Assembly: GCA_019843655.1 (NCBI GenBank)
Contig: JACDQD010000004.1
Location: 15,128,001 to 15,192,000 of the forward strand
Length of the DNA stretch: 64,000 bases
Reading direction: 5' to 3'
Source: Lethocerus indicus
Taxonomy: Eukaryota > Arthropoda > Insecta > Hemiptera > Belostomatidae
Part shown: piece after piece, positions 26,744 to 38,049 of the stretch
Position numbering within the stretch: position 1 is the first letter of the stretch
How the letters are laid out: each line of letters begins with the position of its first letter
Translations under genes and position numbers: made by a program
The notes under the pieces: generated by a model
The model's input: only the letters and a program-made list of their open reading frames with translations
The model's database searches: none
Told to the model about the DNA's origin: nothing

Positions 26744-27496
26744 GCGTGTGTCTCTGTGACGAATAAGGTGTGATATGAAACCTCCAGGATAAAGTAAAGT
26801 ACAAGTCACTGCACTTTTCAGTGTTGTTACACTGTTATCAATTATGAATGATAATGTCTGGTGGGGGAGAATGATGGCGGCGCCACCTAGGGTCAGAGGG
26901 GGGATCAATAAATCGTATCCTCCCTACTCTTGTTTATAACAGCTAATCTACGGGTATCTGTTTTCAGGTACAGCAATGGACCCACCCTAGTCCTACTGAT
27001 ATGTCTCGTTTGGAGTAACTCCGCCGCCTGGCGATCAGGCACTAAATTATTATTAAGCATTTTTCTAAGAAACAGTAAATACTAGTCCTTTTATATCCCT
27101 ACAGTAAAATGCGGACTAGACATCAATTTCGTTGTCCTATGCGAATTCCTTCCCAACTTCACTTTATGCTTACAACCGTGCGGAACTAAGCGTTAAAACC
27201 AGTTACTTAACCGGCAGGAAGACATGGGAGGCGGAGGACAAGGGCAAAATGAAAATAGTGGTGGCTCGGGAGGGGGTGACCCCGCCACGGGAGCCCTCAA
27301 CAGAAGAATGTCCTTGGCCGACCTCACCATGTCCCGACACTTCAGGAAGCAATCACAGATGCAGGCTTACCGGCCAACAGGTAAGCACAGGTCAGTCAAA
27401 AAACCACTATAATGTACTTATTACATTATACATTTCTCGCATTACCTCAACACCGTCTTCTTACCTATCATATATTAACCCACATTTAACGCGCGC

Positions 27497-27547
<51 letters not shown>

Positions 27548-28197
27548 ATTAAAATTAAAATCCATTTATTCCCGCATTGTCGTAGCAACGATGACATGGA
27601 AGTACTGAAAGCTTCTTCGATTTTCAAAGTCCCTTTTTTTACGGGGATTCCAAACTTTAAGGCTCGATAAATCAGAGATGATTTTCATTATAAGTCCAAA
27701 GTGACGAACAGTTTGTGTTTGTCCCGATACAGAGCCAGGAAAGGGTTAGAACGGTAACAGAGAAAATTCGTCGGCAGGTGCTATATAGTAGCGGTACATG
27801 GGTGTGTCAAATGATTTTAGGAGCAACAGTAACAAAGGGTCTGTTAACGCGTCGTAAATCCATGCCGGGACATCACCGCCAGCAGCAGCAGCAGGAAGAG
27901 GAGGAGAGCGAGGGCGGTGGCGGTGGCGGGGGCGGGGGCGGGGGCGGAGATGGGGGCCACCGAGCAAGGGTGGCCAGACAGTGGTCTTACCCGCAGGCTG
28001 AGGGCCAGGGCCAGGGCTCTTGGTCGTGGCTGGCGGGGGCGGGGCCCGGCGGCGGCGGCACACCCACCGGCAGCGTGGCCGGCGGCGGACCCCGCCTCGC
28101 CAGGCGCCTCTCCTCCCTCGAGCTACACCAACACCCAGAAGAGGACACCTCGGGTGTCACTCACAAGAGAAGAGTCAGAATGCTACACAGACATTGA
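25429..28197 (+). CDS. Unrecognised two-pass membrane protein with three R-R-x-S sites (three exons)
   Basis: I do not recognise the family. Exons 25429-25932, 27218-27380 and 27821-28197 join in phase to 347 residues plus TGA. Residues about 10-29 (LFYAATLLLLVYLAYYAV) and 137-159 (LIYQIVVVLLLVSVATSLI) are membrane segments. The loop between has a CGMC pair, two more cysteines and an N-S-S glycosylation sequon, and ends in a Pro/Ala-rich stretch. The tail is Gly-, Gln- and Glu-rich with RRMS, RRKS and RRLS motifs (PKA/14-3-3 type). ATG 25,429 (gccATGt) was chosen as the first ATG before the first helix. A secretory or plasma-membrane signalling protein is inference. Confidence 0.72.
26677..26752. 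repeat. (TA)n with mirror-symmetrical ACACACGCA / TGCGTGTGT flanks
   Basis: ACACACACGCA precedes and ATGCGTGTGT follows about 27 TA units, so the whole element is a nearly perfect inverted repeat able to extrude a cruciform. It lies in intron 1 of the membrane protein gene. Confidence 0.9.
27218..27380 (+). CDS. Membrane protein gene, exon 2
   Basis: Between acceptor ccggcag and strong donor ACAG|gtaagc. Encodes EDMGGGGQGQNENSGGSGGG, then ALNRRMSLADLTMSRHFRKQ and QAYRPT plus one base. NRRMSLADL is an R-R-x-S site. Confidence 0.72.
27496..27541. repeat. (GT)n microsatellite in intron 2 of the membrane protein gene
   Basis: About 21 GT units beginning about 115 nt after the exon 2 donor. Confidence 0.93.
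27821..28197 (+). CDS. Membrane protein gene, exon 3 and stop
   Basis: Acceptor tgattttag restores the exon 2 phase, giving PT-GATVTKGLLTRRKSMPG. Acceptor cagatacag at 27,732 was rejected because it gives an early stop. Continues with Gln, Glu and Gly runs, VARQWSYPQAEGQGQG and LARRLSSLELHQHPEEDTSG before TGA. The acceptor has a weak pyrimidine tract, and the last 14 residues are uncertain because another frame looks coding just there. Confidence 0.6.
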
Positions 28198-28913
28198 GCT
28201 TTCTGCTACTGGCACATCATCACTACAAATAATTATTATTAGGGATCAAAGCCGTTCTCTGTATTCACTCCTTATTTTATCCATGTCGGTGATACGTTTT
28301 CCATTGTAGAGTGCCTGTAATTGGTTAAATCTTGAGGAGTCTAATTTTCGTAGATCTAATTTTTTGTAAATCCTTTGTTTTGTATAAATTAAACCCTAAA
28401 ACATTTTTTTAATTAATTAGTAAAAAACTGTTTCCGAATTATCATTGAGGCAATAGCTTAGCTATCCTGAGGTCCTGATATTGGTTCTCTATGTTACCTC
28501 AAATCTTAATTTCTAGCTGCATGAACAGAGGTTATCCTCTTTCAATAATACATTAACACGAAACGATAAAAAGCTTGCAACGAGTGGCTATCCCCACACT
28601 AGGCCCATTTAAAAACTATAATATGAACAAATCAAAAATTTGTTCAGATTATTCTAGATATTTTAACCTATCTTAATCAGTTTTAAATTAATTAACAGTC
28701 TACAGACTAGATCATAAAGTACTGCAACATAAAATATTTCTTAGACCACATTTTGCCTCTTATGTATTTATCACCACTATAAGAGAGTAATGCATTAAAC
28801 TACAGTATTAATATAAGAATACATTAAAAAAAACATTTTAGATCTCTTTGTATTTTTAGGTTTATGCATGTGAGAGTTATATAAATAATTATTTTATTTT
28901 GAAAAGAGCAAAT

Positions 28914-28916
<3 letters not shown>

Positions 28917-28966
<50 letters not shown>
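28917..28966. repeat. (AT)n microsatellite
   Basis: Pure run of 25 units within the CpG-poor, non-coding stretch. Confidence 0.95.
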
Positions 28967-28969
<3 letters not shown>

Positions 28970-29782
28970 TGGAAGAAGATAAATCAATATAATATTGAGA
29001 AATAAAATTATTTTAATGCATTATTTATTAAGAATATGCACTCAACAATCATATAATAAATTGTAATTAAAAGCCCACAGAAGTAATATCGAAATTATGT
29101 GCTATACCTTTTGCTACCATGTTGCACCAGTTCATTTATTAAAATGTCTCTCTCAGTCAATATTATAATCTTCAACAAATTGATATACACTTATTCCATG
29201 TTTTAGTCATTTCATGGTATAAAAAGTAAAAACTATAATAATAAAAGATATTTTTTAATTATCATCTGTTGTCCTTTCATAATAGTCTACTAAAATACTG
29301 TAGATTTGGTGTACCATAAATACACATATTCCAAACTACTAAAATAATTTGAATGCACAGAATGGAATAAAATCTAATTCATTTGTCTATAGGCCATTAC
29401 ATGATGGAAGTGCTTTACTGAATAGTATTAATTAAAAATACATTAGTTAAGTCAATTTTATGATTTGCAGATTTCATTTTCCAAATTTATACCACTTTAA
29501 GAAATCAAATTTTTTTTTGTCTTCATTTACATTGTCATAATAATTTGAGTAATCAATATATAACAATTATTTATGAATAACAATAATCACCATACCATTA
29601 TTTAACTTAATTATTTTAAATTTTTTTAGTTTAGTTTAGCCTAAAATTAACATGTTGCATAAATGGAAGTTTTACTTATTAATTATTAAAGAATTAATTT
29701 AAAGTAAAAAAATAACATTTGGTATAAAAAAAAGTAACAGTATAAATCATACCCCAGGAGCTGAAAATAAATAGATAAATTA

Positions 29783-29783
<1 letters not shown>

Positions 29784-29819
<36 letters not shown>
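29784..29819. repeat. (TA)n microsatellite
   Basis: Imperfect TATATGTA start, then pure TA to 29,819. Confidence 0.93.
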
Positions 29820-29822
<3 letters not shown>

Positions 29823-31784
29823 AACCTACATACATGCACATAATTACATAGAGATATCCATACATTTGATATTTGCCTCTCAATATTACCATTATAATCT
29901 CTCACGCACATGCAGATCTTTAATGTACATTAATTATTATAATAATTTAAATATTGATTATAGCATACAGATGAAATGTAATTGATATTAAAGAAATTAG
30001 AAATCTTATTATAATCATATGAAGAACTCAAAAAATAGATAAAAGTATGCAATTCTCCAATCTTCTTTAAGTCATTACTATTCATATGAATAAACAATAC
30101 TGTACAAACTAAAAGAATACTAATTTAATTTAAATGTATCTATGACAAATAATTTTGGAAAAATATTTAATATTTTTACTTGTGATGAGTAGATCCATTA
30201 ATGGTTTTTTGTGTGTAAATTGAAAAACATAATTAAGGAGATTGTGATGTTAAAATAAATTATTTTTTCATATATTTGTCATACTTTCGAATTTTATTTT
30301 ATGTATGTTAATTCTCAGTTAATTAAAAGGACGTCAATTAATTTAGTACATCAAATTAAGCAAATTATTGAAGAAATCACTTTTCTCTAACTATTTTTAT
30401 GCAAGACAAACGCTCATGAAAACTAACAGCTTTCTTACTTGTACATGTTTATAAGTAACTTTATAATTAGGGACCATGGCAACCTAAATATATTTTATTG
30501 CAATAAAGTAATTATTTTATAAATGAACACTATTTTGACTTGCATTTTGATTACTATAAAACTATTATAACATTATTGCACACCTGTAAGTTTTTATAAA
30601 TGTACTCTATTGTAGTTGTAAAACTTTTATCTTTACTTCTAATAGTGAATTTAATGTTAAGCAAAGTTACCAAATATTCAATGAACATTTTATTTTATGG
30701 AACATTTATGTAATAAAATGTCTGTGTTTATCTCTGAGTTTTATATAAGTCATACTCATAGAGTATTACTTAATTCAACTGTATAAATGAAAAAAATAAA
30801 CACTATTTGCACCTAACAAACGTTTCAGGAATGATTAAGTATAACAGACAGCAGCAATGATGGTGATGTACCACTTGCTATGTACCATTTGCTTTTCAGA
30901 ACTACCAGACAAAATAATGTAATAGTACCCTTGGCACTAAAGGGGAAACTTACCTTATGTCTTATATGTTTATAGAAGAATATGTCAAATGGATGGCAAA
31001 TTCAGCAGATTACTGCTTTATAGTATGTTTACATTGCAAAACACCTCAACAGAATAAGCCCATAATTGTATGTGTGCCTTCTACAATATATGATGCCATA
31101 ATATACACTTATTAATTCTATAAGGTTTAAAAACACATCAAGGAAAGACAGTCAAATAAGGAGGAATAATTAGGATTTCTAGAAAACTAGATTCATCATT
31201 CATCAAGTATTCTAATCTTTTATTGTTTTTAACTAAAAAACTATTTAATTCCATTCTAATTTATACTTTATAAATTATATAATATACTTTATAAATATTA
31301 CTTCTTTTGGCTTAACCATAGGTAATAAAATATTTGACTATTCATGTATATCCCTGAATGCTTGCAGGTGGAAATCCTTCAATTTGTAGCATCACAGGAG
31401 TTAAAACTATAATCACATGTCACCAGTTACCAAGTCTTCATTCAGTCATTAAAGTTAATTAGCAAAGCTCATAATGTGAAAACCATTTTGCGCTATAAAA
31501 ATGAAGAAAAAAGTTAATTAGCCTGCTAAAATGTAGTTATAAATTCACAGATGTATTACCTAGGTTGTAAAATAATTGAACTTAATGGCATTCTACGAAA
31601 ATTGCTACAATTTTTCTTAATCAAAAGAACTAAAATAACTTACACTAATGGACAGCACCACTAGAAACTGAGGTACTTTGACTATTATCAAAGAAATGAA
31701 TTCTTCATCCTGAATTAAATTCGTGTTTCTGTACTTAAAGACACATAATTTACTAATGACAGTGTTAAATTTTCCAAGGAAAAT

Positions 31785-32350
31785 TTATCTGACTTCGGTT
31801 TTGTCGTGTACATCAATAGCAGTACCACCAATAACTTGAAGCCTTGTCTCGTCCAGGCGCCTTGCTATGGAAGAAGGGTGAGATATCCCAATCTCCTCCT
31901 GAACTATTCTGTTCTTTGGCCCCACTCGAGGATGGAACATTCCACGTCCAGATGTTAGACTGAAGCCTAATCAGCTGGGATTCCCTTTATATGACGTGCC
32001 CAAACTTCGCAGGGCAGTCGCTTTTAACACAGCGATCCAATATCTCTAGACAAATGAATTAAGGATTTCCCTCTGCGATGTTTCTCCCACCGTCAGTAGA
32101 TAACGCGAACGCCTCCACGGGGATAGGGAGCTATGCTAGGAATTGAGGAAAAATATCCGTAACGAAAATTCGCAGGGAGAAACCAACGGCAAAAATGGCC
32201 TCATGATGAAGAGGAACAAATCCGTTCCGTTGTTCTTTTTCAAGAACCAGTCGCAATGGTGCGAGTTTTTAAAAAAAACTGCCCGCTTGTGCCTTGATTG
32301 GCCCTGCGGATGGTGAATCTGGCAACTTCATTGGCCGTCCAATCACCTAA
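31785..32350 (-). promoter_or_regulatory. CpG-containing island with three CCAAT cores; candidate promoter and first exon
   Basis: CpGs are dense here but nearly absent on both sides. CCAAT cores occur at 32,297-32,301 and 32,330-32,334 (minus) and 32,339-32,343 (plus). Downstream on the minus strand an ATG at 31,940 opens a 51-codon frame (MFHPRVGPKNRIVQEEIGIS, later LQVIGGTAIDVHD) ending at 31,785. Donor-like sites inside it suggest a possible first coding exon, with the gene body in the CpG-poor DNA to the left. I do not recognise the peptide. Confidence 0.4.
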
Positions 32351-32767
32351 GGAAGAATATGAAACATTTCAATATAGATGGTGTAAATAATTTGTAATTA
32401 AAGCTGTCATAAAACACAGCAAGTCACCAAGGCTACTAATATATTTCAGTCAATTTAATTCCTTTTGGAATTCTAGATGGGACTGAGTGATAGTAAATAT
32501 TGTACTTATTCCTCACTAAATGTATAACAAATTTAACACTACTATGCATAAGATATGGTGTGAATCAAAACATGGACAACTGTTGAGGGTCAAAAGGGAA
32601 GCATCTCTACCTAATTAATAATAATTCATATTGCTGGATCAAAATTTATATAACTGTGGTCAGTCACAACTGAGTAATTATTTTCTGAAAATATATTAAA
32701 ACTGAACTGAAATAGATAACATGGTACAGGGAAACACTGTACTAAACAGGATACAAAGCATAATCTA

Positions 32768-33107
32768 ATAAAAAAAAAATTAAAAAAAAACTTCTTAAAA
32801 ACACGCTTTTATTTAAATGCACAAAAAAGGAGAAAATAATTTCTCCACACACACAGAAAAAAAGGAAAAGGAAACGAAGGACATTTCATTGTATATGCAC
32901 AAACCTTTCTGTTTTTTTTTCCTTTTCCACTATACTTGATAACTACGTCTATTTGAAGTAGAATTTGCATTTTTCCCTGCATGTTTGGCGCCCACGCTTT
33001 CATTTTTTAGATATGATTAATTGTAAGAAGAGAAATTATTTTCTCCTTTTTAGTGCATTTAAATTAAAGCTTGTTTTTAAAAAGTTTTTTTAATATTTTT
33101 TTTATTT
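32768..33107. mobile_element. MITE-like element with long terminal inverted repeats
   Basis: The left arm (about 32,768-32,845), containing ATTTAAATGCAC then GGAGAAAATAATTTCT, is inverted with few mismatches at about 33,030-33,107, leaving a spacer of about 185 nt. No coding capacity. The outer ends are A/T runs, so the termini and target duplication cannot be fixed. A foldback element or MITE is the best reading. Confidence 0.7.
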
Positions 33108-33149
33108 CCTAATTTTTAGTCTTGACAGAAATTTCGCCCGGTTTATGAA

Positions 33150-33470
33150 TGACCTGGGATGAACCTGAATATTGCATTGTCATCGGAGTTACATATGTAT
33201 GCAAAATTTCAGCTCATTCGAACATTTGGAAGTGACCTATGACCTCCGTGGTCACCTATGACCTGGGATGAACCTGAATATTGCATTGTCATCGGAGTTA
33301 CATATGTATGCAACATTTCAGCTCATCCGAACATTGGGAAGTGACCTATGACCTCGGTGACCTCCGAGGTCACCTATGACCTGGGATGAACCTGAATATT
33401 GCATTGTCATCAGAGTTACATATGTATGCAAAATTTCAGCTCATTCGAACATTTGGAAGTGGGTCAAATT
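33150..33470. repeat. Tandem array, about three copies of a 109-118 bp unit rich in TGACCT
   Basis: Copies begin at 33,151, 33,260 and 33,378 with GACCTGGGATGAACCTGAAT and share the segment around TTACATATGTATGCAAAATT. The second junction has a 9-base addition (CGGTGACCT-like). The units carry TGACCT at 33,150, 33,233, 33,240, 33,259, 33,342, 33,349, 33,358 and 33,377, and AGGTCA at 33,367. Confidence 0.85.
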
Positions 33471-33479
33471 CACTTTGCA

Positions 33480-36400
33480 AGATTTGATGACAGGACACGA
33501 TGTGAAACTAGATAAAAGTGTGTAGAAATTAACTTACTTTTTTCACCTGGAATGAAATCATTATATTTTTTATTTTTGTGATTTTATTTGAAATATTTTT
33601 AAATAAATAAATTAATTGCAACTGAACCAATCAGACTAAGAAAAATTCAGTCAAAATTTAATTAAAAAACAAAAAAATCAATGTGCACTTAATTCATAGG
33701 TAAATGAAATAGTAGCAAACGTGGAATTAATAAGTACATTTCAGGAATGAAGTAAAAACCTGAACTTGATTTAACTTAACACACATTATTGTATTTAAAT
33801 TGTCCTTTTATTCTTAATTTTTGCTGAATATATTTCATTACGTATCCAGAAGATAATTTAATGGGTATAGTATGATCTCAGAACACAATAACTATATAAT
33901 AATTGTATTGCAATAATAACAATCTGCTCAATGAATCAAACTTATAAATAACCTGTTTCAAAATCCATACTATTAAAAAAATTGTACAAAAACAATAATA
34001 AATAGTCCATTAGAAATGATAATAAACCATTAATAAATAAGAGGGATTAATTCAAGGAATTTTAAAATAATACACAAACAACACTTTTTCTTTAAATGTA
34101 TCATTTAAAATCATTCATTTTTGATACATTAATAACAAATACAATGAAACAAAATACTAGAAAAAATCATTACTAAAGCTAAAACATGAGAATAATTCCC
34201 TGTTTATGTGTTTCATTTAACACTAAATATGTGATAGAACAAAATACAGTCTAAGAAATGACTAGGATAACTTTAACTAACTTTGAAAAATATATCTATA
34301 GGCTAAGTGCCTTAGTAACAATGTGATATATTTAAGTATATAAATATTATAAATTTAATAATATGTAAAGTAGTAAAGCCCTAAGCGTTTTAACATTGGA
34401 AATAGGATTTAAGTTTTACACTTACATGTTACAGTTAAAAATACATTAAGGATTGTGAGCTGGATTGTGCGTTCTTGTTGGTTAATATTTCAACACAAAT
34501 ATTATCTTAATAAGTGATTGTTTAATTAATCTATATCAATTATACACAGTAGCAAGTAGTAAATATGTAATAGTAGTATTGCTTCCTATACTTTGAACAG
34601 GTTTGTTCTGTTATAAAGAATGATTGATATGAATTAGAACACATTATGTAATCTAAGAAAGACAATGAGTATTAGAAAATAATACAACATGTTACTGTAA
34701 GAACCATTTTCTCCTAGTGCAATGTTTCTTTTATTAAATCAAAACAAAGCAAAATATTAACCAACAAATTGCACAGACTTAAAAATATACAACATACAAT
34801 TTAATAACAAGTTAATAAATTCACTTTAGTACAAAAGTAGTCCCAAATTTATCCAACATATAGAACAACGGAAACAAAACAGTGTATCAAGGTTCTGAAG
34901 AAATAATATGATGCATTTGGTATGCATCAATAAACAAACATAAGAATCAGGACTTTCTATATATTTCACATAGAAATAGTATTTAATATATAGAGAAAGC
35001 TACACAGATAGATATCATATATATTATTAATTAATAATATATTTGTTTTATTCATACACTGAAATTTATATTAAAACAGATAAAATAGGAAATATATGCA
35101 TTAGCTAATATCACTCAATGAACTAAGTAAATTGTACTGTTTAGGCCACTGTTGAGTGTTACATGTAAATGTTGAGTGTCACTCGCTCATTATATAATGA
35201 ACTGTACTCCCTTCTGTGTACTCTAATCGTGTGCCTTATTTGATTGTCAAGCTTGAATTTTTTTTAATTTTCATTTTTTTCTAAAGGAACATTTGTATAC
35301 TATGCCAACATAAGTTTTACTGCAGAAAAATCCAATTTTACACACATATCACAAGTATGACATATTTCTAATAATTGTAAATGTTCTCTCAGTAGTTTAT
35401 AGTACTCTGTTATTCTATTGTATGCTTCCTAATTCACAATTATATATTTACTATTATATATTTCAAATTAAATAATTTTGGTAAGTTTAAAACAAAAACA
35501 ATTTGGTAAAGTGAATGAATGAATCGAATAATTACAATAGTAATGAAGGAAATAAAACATATTCCCTGAAATTATACTATTAATCCAATGAGTTAATTAA
35601 AAAATAACTTATTTCTAGGAAGAAATATTACCCCTGGAAATTTATTAATCTGATTCTTTCTAATGTTTTTTTCAAGGAATATAATAACAAAAAATAATAA
35701 CCAAAATATATTCTTTTTAAGAGAATAAGTAATATTCCATTAAATAATAATAAAAAAAGAGCATCAATCAATACAGTATAGCCTGTATAAAACCGACAAA
35801 CCAACAAGGCACACGGTTCATAAAAATTTAAAAATAAATTGAAAACTTATGTTTCAACATTACACATTGGCTCATACTTTGTATCAAATGATAATTAGTA
35901 GAAAAAACTTAACACAGACATACACATTAAATACATGTGTATGTGAGTGTGTGTGAAAAACCTACCCTCTATTCGATTTAGGAGCTTTGGTGTTCTTTAT
36001 TTTATATTTTCTTTTATTAACAGTATTGAGTGGGGATGGGGCAAAATTCCCAAATGGCTAATGATAGCATCTTTGTTTGCTTGCTTGCTTCTCTATGTAT
36101 ACAATTTTATATTATTAAACTACATATTTATAAAAACTTTTCCCAAGATAAGAACATTGTAGATGTGTAACCATTAGCAATACCATATTATTCCTAGACA
36201 TTTGCCTGCAATTCCCGACACAATTCCATTTATTATGTGATTCTTATGTTGTAATATGTAATGAGAAATGACATAAAGTCTGAAAATATAATCAAGTTTC
36301 AATATTTATTAATTGTCATTCTGGTTTTCTGTTCTTTGTTGGACAAATATTTCGGATGCTGGCAAATGCCAAGAAAAATAACATCATTGCAAAATAAATT

Positions 36401-38010
36401 ACATTTAAAAAGTAACAAATAATGCATCTACTCTTAATTAACACTATTATATGTATCTTAAAGGCTGAAGATGTGAGCGATTAGTTAAAAAATTTGAATA
36501 TATTTATTAAAAATGTTTACTCCTAGTTCATGATGTACATGTTTTTATATTCCTTAATACTGAATGAATACATTTAAAACTGATACATATATGGTAAAGA
36601 GTCAAAAAATTGATGTAGTAGGATCAGCATGTGTTAATTTACCATTTATATATTATAATTTAAACATGCCTCAAATGATTCATTTATAAAATATATAACT
36701 TATGATTTCCTTTCTTCTTGTTCCTATAATAAAACTTTACAAAGCTCGTGTAATCTAAAATTAAAGAGTAACAAGCTTGAATTTCAATTACAAACTAATT
36801 CAGCTACTCAATATAAAAGCTATTTTGAATGTGTTAAACACGCACCTAAAATCAACATTAAATTTCACTGTTTCATCTGAAAGACAAACTTAGAAATTCT
36901 TGACAATGTATAACCTTTTCGTCATTACATATCACTTATCATGGACGTTTTCTTGTGAAAAATTGAAACATTCACGTAAAAAACTGTAAATAGTTATAAT
37001 AATTAATAAAACAAGCAATATATGGCATTTAATATAAAAATTAGTAATAAAAATTAACTTTGGGCTTACACTTCTATAAATAAAACAACTTTCCATATTT
37101 AAAACTGAAAGGGTTGAGTAAACTCCAAGCTAGCATGTATTCCTCCAGACAGTAAACAAATGTTCCAGAGGCAGGAACATACACTTGTTATGTAAAACTC
37201 TAAAAACAATTTAATATAAGTAAATAAACTGTATTAATAACTGTTATAAACCAACAATTCAAATATAGACACAGTAATGTGCAAGCCAAAGAAATACAGA
37301 CGGTTATTATTAATCACTATTTACATATTTATAATGTGAACACTGAATCATGAAAAAATACGTTAAGCATTCTTGATTTATATATATATATATTGTTTAT
37401 ATAAATACAATCAATTAAGTTATTTACAAGCTAAAAATATTTTATTTAGGTAATAAAATAACATTTTACAAGAGTGCCAAGTATTGTAGTTGTTTGATTG
37501 ACTGATTGGATCTACCAAAATGGACATGATTACATTCATCAAAAAATTTTGGCATTTTCTAAAAATTATTTACTGAATGGCAGTAATTATTATCCTTAAG
37601 TACTCAACTTTTTTATCTTCATTTTTCAAACAAGTTCCAAATTCACATAAAGTACTGTTACTACTAGCAAAAAATAAATACCAACTAGGCTTACAGTTAT
37701 TACAATAATAATAAAAAAAATGATAAATACTATTTGATAAACAATCATCAAATATAAATTTAAATACACATAAAACCCACTTTTTTCATCTTTATCACAA
37801 TATAATGAATTATATTTAAATGTATTTAATATTACTCTGAAAGATGTCTCTTAAAAAAGAAAATTTAATGAGAGTTTCAAACTAACTAGATGCCTACATC
37901 ACTATAATCTATTATGGATTTGTACTCTTCACTAGTCCTGTTGGAAATTTTAAATACTACAGAATAATTTTACTGTGTATATCTACAGAATTGAGCTGAT
38001 ATATAATATA

Positions 38011-38049
<39 letters not shown>

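Noticed and set aside
27715..27820. Use of acceptor at 27,732 for exon 3 of the membrane protein gene
   Set aside because: With the phase-1 exon 2 it leads to a stop after five codons; the acceptor at 27,820 keeps the frame.
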